Assembly (NCBI GenBank): GCA_902796865.1
Contig: CADBQZ010000205.1
Span: 1-11,999 of the forward strand
DNA length: 11,999 bases
Direction: 5' to 3'
Source of the DNA: an uncultured Ruminococcus sp.
Lineage (GTDB): Bacteria; Bacillota; Clostridia; Oscillospirales; Ruminococcaceae
Part shown: positions 4,828 to 11,999 of the stretch, piece after piece
Layout of the letters: every line of letters begins with the position of its first letter
Position numbering within the stretch: the stretch's first letter is position 1
Program-made: the position numbers and the translations under genes
The notes under the pieces: model-generated
What the model saw: the letters and a program-made list of their open reading frames with translations, nothing else
Databases searched by the model: none
Told to the model about the DNA's origin: nothing

Positions 4828-7683
4828 TTATTCGGTTTTATTCTGAAACTCATCGTTCTCTGTATTATCGCTGCTTAAACTTATCTCTTGGGTATCATTA
4901 TTATCATAAGTGTTGTTTATGTCGTCACTACTGTAACTACTTTCTATAATCTCTTTACTGTCATTGTCTATGTCACTACTGCTTATGCTATTGTCAATAT
5001 CGGTGTTATTGTTATCGTTATCAGCAATACTTCTATTAAGTTCTTCTTCATTTTTTGAATTTTTCTTTATTCTTCTTACAACCAATATGGCAAGCTCTAT
5101 AAGTATAATACCGCCTACTATCGCTGAGAATAATGGTACAAGTCCAAGCCCTTCGCTGCCGGTGCTGTCCGACTTTTTAGAGCTTTCATACTCCTGCGGT
5201 TCATAATCCCCGGCTGCCGGATTTTCGTCACCATTGACTGAGAGAATATTCTGGTCTGCCTCAATCGAACCATATGTCGAAACGATACCGCCACCCTGCT
5301 GTGCAACGTATGCTGAGAGCCATGCAAGCGGAGCATTCCAGTTTATAGTACATTCATTTACAGACCACGCTTCGATATTATCCATATAGCATTTTGCAGG
5401 TGCTATCTCACCAGGTTTCCAGCCTGAACCTTTGACCCATGGATCCTGCATACCTGAATTAGGTCCGCCCACAACAACACCGCTTGGCGCTTTAGGGAAG
5501 CTGTTGTCAGCCTGATACGACCACCATCTGTGATGCGGATTTTCTGCCGCATGAGTGCCGTATCCTGTGACATATGAATAATCCATAGGGTTTCTGCCCA
5601 GTATGTAATCCATTCCGCTAACAACACCGTTAAGATATTTGCTGTCCTTTGTAAGCTCATAAGCATATGCCATTATAATATCATTATTCATGACAAATGA
5701 ATTTGAACCCCAGCAATATCCCTTATCATCTATATCATAATTTATGGTGCTTTGCTCATAAGGCTGTCCGTAGCCCTGCTTATCAGAAAGTGATCTGTAG
5801 TATTCTCCTGCTATCTTGAAAGAATCGGTAAGCTTTAAAAGCATTTCATTATCTATCTTGTCTCTGTTTAAAGCCATAGACATATCGCCTAGTGCAGCAG
5901 TATGTGCCCAGTTGAATACTCCTGCTGAGCCCCTGTCCTCACCGCCGTTCAAGCTCGTTTCAAGCTTTAAATAATGCTTTGAAGCTTTCATATCTTCAAG
6001 ATAGCTCTGTTCACCTGTTGTAATATACAGCTCACTTGCTGCCCAATAGAATTCATCAGATGCGTCATCATCTCCATAAGGACCGCCGCCTACCGATTCA
6101 TCTATCGGTGCATACATCTCAGGATGCTTCTTTGCAGATTCATATGCCGCCTGAGAATTTATAAGACATTGTTTTGAAAACTGAGGATCAAGATCTTTCC
6201 AAAGTCTTGATGCCTGTGCCGCACAAGCAGCCATATTAAGAGTTGCTGCAGTCGTCGGCGGCTTTATCACACGCTCTTCTGTATCATCTGAAGGTGCAAG
6301 CGCTAACGCAGTCCACTTTTTATCATGTACCTTGTGGTAGACCATATTAACATAGTCTCCGTCTTTCACCATCATTTTGAACATCCACTCAAGTTCGTAT
6401 CTTGCTTCGTCGAGAATATCAGGATATTTATTGCTGCTTTCAGGTATCATCATACTGCCGTCTGCAAAAATATCATCATAGCCGTTATTTAATGCCATTT
6501 CATACTGATTCTGCATAGTCCAGAGCGAGATACCGCCGTTTACAACATACTTTCCGTGGTCGCCTGCATCATACCAGCCGCCCGTGACATCCTGTGTACC
6601 GCTGCTTCCGGAATAGCCCCATGTTTGTTCGATAGTGGCATTATCGGAAGGATGACCCGCATCTCTTGCAAGCGAAGAACTATCCCCTGACGTAATATAC
6701 TTACTTTCTATAGGTATTCCGCTTCGGTTCTGATAAAAATAATTGAGCGCATCAAAAAGCATATATGAATAAAGCTCTCCGCCGCCTATGCTGAATTCAC
6801 GGCTTTTTGCGCCGTCAGATGCTTCGAGATAATATGTTCCCGGCTTATCAAAATCGGAAAAATCAAGTATATGTACTTCATCTCCCGAGTCTTCATCATA
6901 CCCTATCGGTTTGGATTTTCCGGAAAAGACTTCATCTCCGCTCTCATTTTTAAGACTAAAATCTACTGCAGAACTATCATCAGATAAAAGTGTTGCCCTT
7001 TTCTTCAGGCTGCTGAAATATCCGAGCTGATTGGTAAGTATATCCGAACGAACCCAGCTGTCATCAGCCTTATAGTCGTTGGTATCACTTGTCTTATCAA
7101 TAAGCGACATATTATCAAAAGTAAATACTGTTCCTTCCGGTACGCTGTCGCCGCCTATATGAAATGCCCATTCGACCTCTGCTGTTCTCGAAGCTGTAAA
7201 TTTTCCTTCAACGTGCTCCTTTTTTCCGGCAGTAAGCGGCTTTACGTCCCATGTCGATTCATGCTGTGAAGGATCGGATTCGCCGTGCCAGTCTTCTGCA
7301 TACGGTTCTGACATATCACCTATCTTTGAATAATATGTACAGTCATTTGATGCGGTTATATCAAATGCGACTTCATATTCATCTCCGCTCTGTAGAGTGA
7401 GACCCCTGTGCCTGAACTGACAATCCCATCTGTCCTCGCCGCCGTTTGAAGCTCCGCCCGGATTTACGATAGTTACCTTATATTCACCGTCTGTTATTTC
7501 AAATTCCATCTCTCCCGGAGCAGATTCACAGACGTGCCACGGAAGTCCGACTCCGTTTTCAAAATCTGTCTGCCCGAGCTGCTGCCCTGCAAAAACAGTT
7601 TCCGACGGAAGATACGTTATATTAAGGAGCGCTGCTGAGACCGAAACAGCTGCAGCAACTGCCCTTTTCAAAATGCCTTTCAT
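4828..7683 (-). CDS. GH9 cellulase, CelK/CbhA-type, with C-terminal membrane anchor
   Basis: A 951-residue secreted glycoside hydrolase family 9 enzyme, expected to cleave beta-1,4-glucan in cellulose. Order: signal peptide (1-32, likely cut after VFA); CBM4-like carbohydrate-binding module (about 36-196, with GVGLPWH at 44-50); Ig-like domain (about 213-299, NQLGYF at 218-223); GH9 catalytic domain (about 303-795). GGWYDAGDHGKY (368-379) holds the catalytic aspartates Asp372 and Asp375. GYGTHAAENPHHR (707-719) is the His-containing GH9 signature. YMDNIEAWSVNECTINWNA (766-784) fits the second signature with acid Glu777. From memory this closely matches C. thermocellum CelK and CbhA, known as exo-acting cellobiohydrolases. 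Those end in dockerins; here a linker leads to one hydrophobic helix (846-869), a basic RRIKK stop-transfer and an Asn/Asp/Ser-rich tail of about 80 residues. A membrane-anchored surface enzyme is inferred. The start is set by AAGGAGG 7 bases upstream. Confidence 0.95.
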   Translation of the reverse strand: MKGILKRAVAAAVSVSAALLNITYLPSETVFAGQQLGQTDFENGVGLPWHVCESAPGEMEFEITDGEYKVTIVNPGGASNGGEDRWDCQFRHRGLTLQSGDEYEVAFDITASNDCTYYSKIGDMSEPYAEDWHGESDPSQHESTWDVKPLTAGKKEHVEGKFTASRTAEVEWAFHIGGDSVPEGTVFTFDNMSLIDKTSDTNDYKADDSWVRSDILTNQLGYFSSLKKRATLLSDDSSAVDFSLKNESGDEVFSGKSKPIGYDEDSGDEVHILDFSDFDKPGTYYLEASDGAKSREFSIGGGELYSYMLFDALNYFYQNRSGIPIESKYITSGDSSSLARDAGHPSDNATIEQTWGYSGSSGTQDVTGGWYDAGDHGKYVVNGGISLWTMQNQYEMALNNGYDDIFADGSMMIPESSNKYPDILDEARYELEWMFKMMVKDGDYVNMVYHKVHDKKWTALALAPSDDTEERVIKPPTTAATLNMAACAAQASRLWKDLDPQFSKQCLINSQAAYESAKKHPEMYAPIDESVGGGPYGDDDASDEFYWAASELYITTGEQSYLEDMKASKHYLKLETSLNGGEDRGSAGVFNWAHTAALGDMSMALNRDKIDNEMLLKLTDSFKIAGEYYRSLSDKQGYGQPYEQSTINYDIDDKGYCWGSNSFVMNNDIIMAYAYELTKDSKYLNGVVSGMDYILGRNPMDYSYVTGYGTHAAENPHHRWWSYQADNSFPKAPSGVVVGGPNSGMQDPWVKGSGWKPGEIAPAKCYMDNIEAWSVNECTINWNAPLAWLSAYVAQQGGGIVSTYGSIEADQNILSVNGDENPAAGDYEPQEYESSKKSDSTGSEGLGLVPLFSAIVGGIILIELAILVVRRIKKNSKNEEELNRSIADNDNNNTDIDNSISSSDIDNDSKEIIESSYSSDDINNTYDNNDTQEISLSSDNTENDEFQNKTE

Positions 7684-7690
7684 TTTGTCT

Positions 7691-7697
7691 CCTCCTT
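7691..7697 (-). promoter_or_regulatory. Ribosome binding site of the cellulase, overlapping the tex stop
   Basis: Read on the - strand this is AAGGAGG, 7 bases before the cellulase ATG. It shares two bases with the tex stop codon (7696-7698), so ribosomes ending tex arrive directly at the cellulase start; translational coupling is likely. Confidence 0.8.
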
Positions 7698-9849
7698 ACT
7701 TCTGGATACCTTTCATGGTAAGAGATATTCTTCCACGCTTTACATCAACATCAAGCACCTTTACATTCACTATCTCTCCGACCTTTACTGCTTCAAGCGG
7801 ATGCTTTATATATCTGTCACATATCTGAGATATATGTACAAGTCCGTCCTCATGAACACCAATATCTACGAACGCCCCGAAATCTATGACATTTCTTACC
7901 GTTCCGACAAGTTCCATTCCGGGCTTCAGATCCTTTATTTCCATTACATCACCGCTTCTCATAAGAGGCGCCGGAAGCTCATCACGGGGATCTCTTCCCG
8001 GTTTAATAAGCTCATCAACAATATCCTTCATTGTAGGTACTCCGATCCCCAATCTTTCGCAAAGAGATTTCCTTCCCTGCTTGTTGATACTGTCGTTAAT
8101 ATCTGTCATGTGCGGTGTTCCTATATCAGCTATCTTAAATCCGCATTCATCAATAAGCTTTCTTGCAGCTTCATAGCTTTCAGGGTGAACTCCCGTATTA
8201 TCCAGAGGGTCTTTTCCGTCACGAACTCTTAAAAATCCTGCACATTGTTCAAAAGCCTTTTTGCCAAGCTTTGGTACTTTAAGAAGCTGTTTGCGATCGG
8301 TAAACTCACCATTTTCCTCTCTGTAGGAAACTATATTTTTAGCAACAGTAGAGTTTATGCCGGAAATATAAGATAAAAGTGAATGTGAAGCTGTATTAAG
8401 GTCAACACCTACTGTATTAACACAGTCTTCCACGACTCCTGAAAGAGCTTCGTCCATTCTCTTTTTAGGCATATCATGCTGATACTGTCCGACACCTATT
8501 GCCTTCGGGTCTATTTTTACAAGTTCAGCAAGAGGATCCTGCATTCGTCTTGCAATAGATACAGCGCCTCTTATAGATACATCAAACTCTGGGAATTCCT
8601 CAGCCGCAAGCTTTGATGCAGAATATACTGAAGCTCCTGCTTCGCTTACAACTATATAGCTTACTCTCTGCGGTATCTCTCGGATAAGCTCTGCAATAAG
8701 CGCTTCGCTTTCTCTTGAAGCAGTACCGTTTCCGATAGCTACAGCCGTAACACCATTCTTTTCTATCATTTTTTTAAGCTTGTCTTTTGTAAAATCATCT
8801 TTGCCCTTTCGGAAAGTAGGATAAACTATACCATGATCCAATACCTTTCCTGTAGCATCTACAACAGCAAGCTTGCATCCATGAGCGTATCCGGGATCGA
8901 AACCAAGAGTTACCTGATCCTTTATCGGAGGCTGAAGCAGAAGCTGACGCAGATTTGAAGCAAACACTTTTATTGCTCCTTCTGCCGCATTTTCTGTTAA
9001 TTCAGCTCTTATCTCACGCTCTACCGAAGGCATTATAAGACGTGTGCAGCTATCCTGTGCAGCCTTTTTAACAAGCTCTGAACAACTGTTATTATCCTTG
9101 ACATACATTTTTTCGGCTATTGAAAAAACAAATTCTTCATCTATAACGACCGCTACTTTGAGTGCTTTTTCCTTTTCGCCTCTGTCTATCGCAAGAACCC
9201 TGTGTCCGGCTATCCTTGATACCGATTCGCTGAAATCATAGTAATTCTGATAAACAGTCTCCTGCTCCTCATCGACCGCTTTTGACTCTACCTTGGCAGC
9301 CTTTTCATAAAGGCTTCTTATTTTCTTTCGCAGCTCAGCATTATCGGAAATATCTTCGGCAATAATATCCATAGCGCCCTGTAAAACTGTTTCTGTATCT
9401 GGAAGTTCCTTTTCCGGATCAATATACTTTTCAGCTTCATTTTCAGGCTGAGCACTTCCCTGCTCCATTATAAGCTCTGCAAGCGGTTCAAGTCCCTTTT
9501 CTCTTGCAACACTAGCCCTTGTTTTACGCTTTGGCTTGAACGGACGGTATATATCCTCAACTTCTACCAATGCAGCAGCATTATCAAGCGCTTTCACTAT
9601 ATCTTCGGTAAGCTTTCCCTGCTCCTCGATAGATTTTTTTACTTCCTCTTTTCTCGTTTCCAGATTTCTTAGATATGTAAGTCTGTCTGAAAGCTGACGC
9701 AATAGCTGGTCATCAAGAGAACCGGTAAGTTCTTTTCTATAACGTGCTATAAACGGTATAGTCTTTCCGTCATCGAGCATCTCTATTGTATTATCTACCT
9801 GTTCACGCCTTAGTGAAAATTCATCGGCGATCTTTTGATTTATATCCAT
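7696..9849 (-). CDS. tex: Tex, S1-domain RNA-binding transcription accessory protein
   Basis: A 717-residue, full-length Tex protein, a cytoplasmic nucleic-acid-binding factor related to eukaryotic Spt6 that influences transcription and RNA handling. Domain order follows the family: the helical Tex N-terminal region with IPFIARYRKE (31-40) and VEDIYRPFKPKRKTRA (97-112); a YqgF/RNase H-like domain starting at LGFDPGYAHGCK (315-326); helix-hairpin-helix repeats with GVDLNTAS (481-488) and SGINSTVAKNIV (496-507); and a C-terminal S1 domain (641-713) with FGAFVDIGVHEDGLVHIS (657-674). The start ATG has a modest AGGG site 7 bases upstream, and the N terminus (MDINQKIADEF) is typical. A good promoter lies just upstream. 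Nothing appears truncated. The gene runs straight into the cellulase gene with a 12-base gap, an unusual partner for this housekeeping protein. Confidence 0.96.
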   Translation of the reverse strand: MDINQKIADEFSLRREQVDNTIEMLDDGKTIPFIARYRKELTGSLDDQLLRQLSDRLTYLRNLETRKEEVKKSIEEQGKLTEDIVKALDNAAALVEVEDIYRPFKPKRKTRASVAREKGLEPLAELIMEQGSAQPENEAEKYIDPEKELPDTETVLQGAMDIIAEDISDNAELRKKIRSLYEKAAKVESKAVDEEQETVYQNYYDFSESVSRIAGHRVLAIDRGEKEKALKVAVVIDEEFVFSIAEKMYVKDNNSCSELVKKAAQDSCTRLIMPSVEREIRAELTENAAEGAIKVFASNLRQLLLQPPIKDQVTLGFDPGYAHGCKLAVVDATGKVLDHGIVYPTFRKGKDDFTKDKLKKMIEKNGVTAVAIGNGTASRESEALIAELIREIPQRVSYIVVSEAGASVYSASKLAAEEFPEFDVSIRGAVSIARRMQDPLAELVKIDPKAIGVGQYQHDMPKKRMDEALSGVVEDCVNTVGVDLNTASHSLLSYISGINSTVAKNIVSYREENGEFTDRKQLLKVPKLGKKAFEQCAGFLRVRDGKDPLDNTGVHPESYEAARKLIDECGFKIADIGTPHMTDINDSINKQGRKSLCERLGIGVPTMKDIVDELIKPGRDPRDELPAPLMRSGDVMEIKDLKPGMELVGTVRNVIDFGAFVDIGVHEDGLVHISQICDRYIKHPLEAVKVGEIVNVKVLDVDVKRGRISLTMKGIQK

Positions 9850-9901
9850 TTTCTTTCCCTTTCGTATCCTATTAAAATATGCCTTTTATGCACTATAAAT
9901 A

Positions 9902-9930
9902 ATTTTACCACGTTTTAAGATAAATTTCAA
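9902..9930 (-). promoter_or_regulatory. Sigma-A promoter of tex (and probably the cellulase)
   Basis: On the - strand, TTGAAA (9925-9930) and TAAAAT (9902-9907) are separated by exactly 17 bases. This places transcription start near 9895 and leaves a leader of about 45 bases before the tex ATG. No other promoter of this quality was seen between here and the cellulase gene, although one inside tex cannot be excluded. Confidence 0.72.
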
Positions 9931-9986
9931 CCTTTTTTGATTTTTAGTCATAAACTATTTGATTTTATACATAAAACCAATACAGG

Positions 9987-10015
9987 CTAAAGGGGGACGA
10001 AAAGTCCCCCCTTAG
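9987..10015 (-). terminator. GC-rich hairpin downstream of the small DUF6514-like gene (possible terminator)
   Basis: GGGGGAC (9992-9998) pairs with GTCCCCC (10004-10010) across a 5-base loop, and CTAA/TTAG extends the stem after one mismatch. It begins 22 bases past the stop codon of the small gene at 10038, where a terminator is expected. There is no long T run after the stem on either strand, so intrinsic termination is uncertain. Confidence 0.5.
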
Positions 10016-10037
10016 AATCTTTGATGTTTTTACGTTC

Positions 10038-10346
10038 TCAAATAGTCTGCCTGAGATAGCATAATGCCGCATTATAAATAAGTGCAGGCTTTATGTTATT
10101 TTTGCAGAGCATCTCAGCAAAGCCTACCGCCTGATCTACATCGTCTGAAAAGTCATCTATCTTTTCGCAGAATCTTACAGGCCCTATTTTTGTTTCAGCT
10201 TCAACACCATATGTAACGCTCGGTTCTCCTCCATATATCTTTTTCGAGGATGTCACACGATAGGTCACACGGTTTGCTCCGACCATTTCGAGATAGCCTG
10301 TCTTTTCGCAGGTTATTTTTTTGATTCGTTTCATTGTTGTCATCAT
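10038..10346 (-). CDS. Small conserved protein, DUF6514-like
   Basis: A 102-residue soluble protein with no signal peptide or membrane helix. From memory it resembles DUF6514, a small family of Clostridia with no known role: a beta-rich N-terminal half, a central SVTYGVEAE strand (43-51), and a C-terminal half that looks helical and ends in NNIKPALIYNAALCYL (about 83-98), comparable to the family's ending in which a short xxVxPxxLxD-type helix closes the protein. I cannot confirm the family without a profile search. Of three Met codons near the start (1, 2 and 5), the first is favoured because it is nearest to the AAAGGA site, although the gap of about 12 bases is long. It is transcribed alone from its own extended -10 promoter and followed by a GC-rich hairpin. 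Confidence 0.7.
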   Translation of the reverse strand: MMTTMKRIKKITCEKTGYLEMVGANRVTYRVTSSKKIYGGEPSVTYGVEAETKIGPVRFCEKIDDFSDDVDQAVGFAEMLCKNNIKPALIYNAALCYLRQTI

Positions 10347-10382
10347 TTCTTTTTACCGTCCTTTCTTTTTGTCGGTAACTAT

Positions 10383-10390
10383 ATTATAGC
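10383..10390 (-). promoter_or_regulatory. Extended -10 promoter of the small DUF6514-like gene
   Basis: On the - strand the sequence reads TGC-TATAAT, a consensus -10 (10383-10388) with part of the TGn extension immediately upstream. No good -35 hexamer is present at 17 bases; TGTTCA at 19 bases is the best alternative. The inferred start near 10376 gives a leader of about 30 bases before the ATG at 10346. Confidence 0.65.
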
Positions 10391-10450
10391 ACATTATTCC
10401 AAAAAAATGAACAGGTTTTTTTTGAAATGTTTTGCCGGGTACTGTCGAAA

Positions 10451-10464
10451 AGTGAAAAATTCAC
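10451..10464 (-). terminator. Weak hairpin after the cupin gene (possible terminator)
   Basis: A 5-bp stem GTGAA/TTCAC with a 3-base loop, followed on the - strand by TTTTC, lies about 30 bases past the cupin stop codon. The stem is short and AT-rich, so this is only the best available candidate for ending the mntP operon before the next promoter at about 10390. Confidence 0.25.
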
Positions 10465-10492
10465 GCAAATGTGTTATTGTTGAATGCTTTTA

Positions 10493-10834
10493 TTATTTTC
10501 CTACTCTGTGTACCGGTACGGCAGCGAAGAATATCAGATCTTCATCAGAATCATTTATAAGACTGTGTGAATGACCCTCCGGACAGTAGTGACACTCGCC
10601 TGCACTCACTTTCTCCTCAGTATCATCATAAAGAACCCTGCCTTTGCCCGATATAATGAATATTATCTCGCTTGTTCCCTCATGTTTATGATAACCGATA
10701 GATGCACCGGGAATAAGCTTTCCTTTCATTATCTTATTATTTTCATCATCAAACATGAATACACGGTATTCCTTTTCACCGCCCTTGAAATTCGGAAGCA
10801 CCTTTTCTTCCATACTTTCAAATCCTATTTTCAT
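10493..10834 (-). CDS. Single-domain cupin protein
   Basis: A 113-residue protein made almost entirely of one conserved cupin barrel. Motif 1 (G-x5-HxH-x4-E-x6-G) is complete from Gly43 to Gly63 with His49, His51 and Glu56. Motif 2 (G-x5-PxG-x2-H-x3-N) is complete at GECHYCPEGHSHSLIN (79-94) with His90. Together these are the 3-His/1-Glu ligands for a divalent metal, commonly Mn, Fe, Ni or Zn. Small cupins act as isomerases, dioxygenases or sugar/metabolite-binding proteins, and nothing here decides which. The ATG overlaps the TGA of the upstream gene by 4 bases, with AAGGAGGA about 6 bases before it, so it is translationally coupled in the mntP operon. A metal-related role is possible from context but is only inferred. 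Confidence 0.88.
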   Translation of the reverse strand: MKIGFESMEEKVLPNFKGGEKEYRVFMFDDENNKIMKGKLIPGASIGYHKHEGTSEIIFIISGKGRVLYDDTEEKVSAGECHYCPEGHSHSLINDSDEDLIFFAAVPVHRVGK

Positions 10835-11445
10835 TTTTTATCCTCCTTTTTTTCTTTTTCTATATCAATTTCAACTAACGTTCCGCCTATTTTGTAAACT
10901 CTGTAATTACGCTTATATACTTTAAGTACCATATAGATAAGTACTGCTCCAAGCATTATTCCGGAAATCATGACGATAAATTTCACATTGCTGAAACTTG
11001 AACAGCTTATCATAAAACCGTACATCATTATAGCTGAAACACTGCCTATAATAAAGCTTATCAATATACTTCTTTTCTTTTTTCCATCAAGCCTGTCCTT
11101 TAAAAACACACACATCACACCAAAACTTGAAAAAATTCCTGAACAGCCATATATGTATATACTAATATATGCTCTGGATTCGCTTACACAACATATAATA
11201 GAACTCAATATAAGAGCTATTCCGGAACAGATAAGAAATACCGCAAATTTAGTGAGCTCAAGAGTAGGTTTATTTTGATCTTCAGAAACTGATGTGCTGC
11301 CAACATAGCTATTCTCCATCGGCGTATAGGACGTTTTCACTTTATGCTCCTCGGTATTTTCCGATACCTTCTTAAATACATAGTTCTTTTTAAGACTCTC
11401 AAATGTATCAAGCTTTCCGTCCTTGTTAAAATCAAAAAAGTCCAT
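10831..11445 (-). CDS. Four-helix membrane protein with an N-terminal EF-hand loop
   Basis: A 204-residue protein I do not recognise as a named family. It opens with a textbook 12-residue EF-hand calcium loop, DFNKDGKLDTFE (5-16): Asp, Asn, Asp, Gly, Leu, Asp and Glu fall at loop positions 1, 3, 5, 6, 8, 9 and 12. A polar region (17-65) follows, then four hydrophobic helices at about 66-87, 92-115, 126-146 and 154-175, and a charged Lys/Glu C-terminal tail. There is no signal peptide, so the EF-hand side and the tail are probably cytoplasmic. Translation starts at 11445 with GGAGGA 4 bases upstream. The stop codon of the mntP-like gene is one base before this ATG, and the cupin start overlaps this gene's stop. 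A role in ion sensing or transport is suggested only by the EF-hand and the neighbouring metal exporter. Confidence 0.75.
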   Translation of the reverse strand: MDFFDFNKDGKLDTFESLKKNYVFKKVSENTEEHKVKTSYTPMENSYVGSTSVSEDQNKPTLELTKFAVFLICSGIALILSSIICCVSESRAYISIYIYGCSGIFSSFGVMCVFLKDRLDGKKKRSILISFIIGSVSAIMMYGFMISCSSFSNVKFIVMISGIMLGAVLIYMVLKVYKRNYRVYKIGGTLVEIDIEKEKKEDKK

Positions 11446-11446
11446 T

Positions 11447-11999
11447 TTATCCTCCGAAGAAAACGTGCTCTACAAATATCTTTACTCCGATCCCTACTAA
11501 AATAAGACCGCCCACGAGCTGTGCCTTATTGTTGAGTATCGTTCCAAATTTTTTACCGATAAATACTCCGCAGGTACCAAAAATAAACGTTATAAAACAG
11601 ATAGCTGAACAGGCAAACGGAACGTTTACATCAGTAAGTGCTGCAAAGCTCACACCGACCGCAAGAGCATCAATGCTTGTAGCTACGCCCTGCATAAGAA
11701 GCATTTTAAGAGTAAGAGTACTCCCGGTCTGTTCTTCCTCTTCCTTTTTGAAAGATTCCCATATCATCTGTCCGCCTATAAAGCATAATAGTACCAGAGC
11801 TATGATATGATCGACTGCACGGATATACTTAGCAAATCCGACCCCGAGCAAAAATCCTATAAGCGGCATCAACCCCTGAAACAGCCCGAAACAGACTCCG
11901 TTTGCGAGTGCTCCGCCTGTTTTGATATTCTTACAGCAAAGCCCGTTTGTAACGGCTACCGCAAAAGCATCCATTGAAAGTCCTATGCCTATAAGTATA
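11447..11999 (-). CDS. mntP: MntP-type manganese efflux pump (5' end outside window)
   Basis: A small polytopic membrane protein of the MntP (former DUF204) family, which exports Mn2+ from the cytoplasm. The internal ATG at 11974 is not the start: reading further on the - strand gives LIGIGLSMDAFAVAV without a stop up to the window edge, and SMDAFA is an internal family motif preceded in E. coli MntP by the first part of helix 1. The two-fold pattern is visible, with the conserved aspartates in SMDAFA and, about 100 residues later, SIDALAVG. A charged KKEEEE loop separates the two halves, and the C terminus GGLILVGIGVKIFVEH is characteristic. Only about 7-10 residues are probably missing. It is the first visible gene of a three-gene operon. 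A Mn-sensing yybP-ykoY riboswitch often precedes mntP, but that region is not in this window. Confidence 0.9.
   Translation of the reverse strand, partial: ILIGIGLSMDAFAVAVTNGLCCKNIKTGGALANGVCFGLFQGLMPLIGFLLGVGFAKYIRAVDHIIALVLLCFIGGQMIWESFKKEEEEQTGSTLTLKMLLMQGVATSIDALAVGVSFAALTDVNVPFACSAICFITFIFGTCGVFIGKKFGTILNNKAQLVGGLILVGIGVKIFVEHVFFGG

Noticed and set aside
4870..5050. Possible CRISPR or tandem repeat array in the AT-rich stretch
   Set aside because: The similarity is loose codon-level repetition of Asp, Asn and Ser codons in the cellulase tail; there are no regular repeats with spacers.
4964..5206. A + strand open frame opposite the cellulase tail
   Set aside because: Its Leu/Ser-rich, membrane-like composition is simply the complement of the Asn/Asp/Ser-rich tail codons.
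7801..8232. Two overlapping + strand open frames opposite the 3' part of tex
   Set aside because: Both are antisense to the conserved S1 and HhH regions of Tex and show no protein family features.
11972..11974. Internal ATG as the start of mntP
   Set aside because: The reading frame stays open to the window edge and encodes LIGIGLS directly before MDAFA, which matches helix 1 of the family.

Overview
The window looks like chromosomal DNA from a low-GC, anaerobic, plant-fibre-degrading member of the Clostridia, most plausibly Ruminococcus or a close relative. The evidence is a CBM4-Ig-GH9 cellulase very close in layout to clostridial CelK/CbhA, strong AGGAGG ribosome binding sites, tightly packed operons, and a small protein resembling a Clostridia-restricted family. 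I see no RNA genes, insertion sequences, phage genes or CRISPR arrays. The species cannot be fixed from sequence reading alone.

Left block, + strand, 1-4786: five genes in one compact operon that closes with a hairpin terminator. They are an amino-acid adenylation enzyme (C-terminal part only), a fold-type III PLP-dependent decarboxylase, a 75-residue acyl carrier protein, a membrane-bound O-acyltransferase (MBOAT), and a membrane-anchored SGNH/DltD-like protein. Adenylation enzyme, carrier protein, MBOAT and SGNH protein repeat the logic of the dlt operon, which puts D-alanine esters on teichoic acids. The extra member is the decarboxylase, which sits between adenylation enzyme and carrier and resembles BtrK, the enzyme that decarboxylates a glutamyl-carrier-protein thioester in butirosin biosynthesis. 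The inference is that an amino acid is activated, decarboxylated (on the carrier or before loading), and passed by the MBOAT to a surface or secreted polymer as an amino-acyl ester such as GABA or beta-alanine. This is the strongest candidate here for an undescribed system.

Middle block, - strand, 4787-9930: a clear sigma-A promoter drives tex (S1-domain RNA-binding transcription accessory protein). Its stop codon lies inside the ribosome binding site of a GH9 cellulase gene. The cellulase has a signal peptide, CBM4, an Ig-like domain and a GH9 catalytic domain. It ends in a transmembrane helix and an Asn/Asp/Ser-rich tail where its clostridial relatives carry a dockerin, so it is probably a membrane-anchored, cell-surface cellulase outside any cellulosome. 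A shared bidirectional terminator separates it from the left operon.

Right block, - strand, 9987-11999: a monocistronic small protein gene (DUF6514-like) has its own extended -10 promoter and a GC-rich downstream hairpin. Further right is a tight three-gene operon: an mntP-type manganese efflux pump (its 5' end lies beyond the window), a four-helix membrane protein with one N-terminal EF-hand loop, and a single-domain cupin. The first two genes are 1 base apart and the last two overlap by 4 bases.
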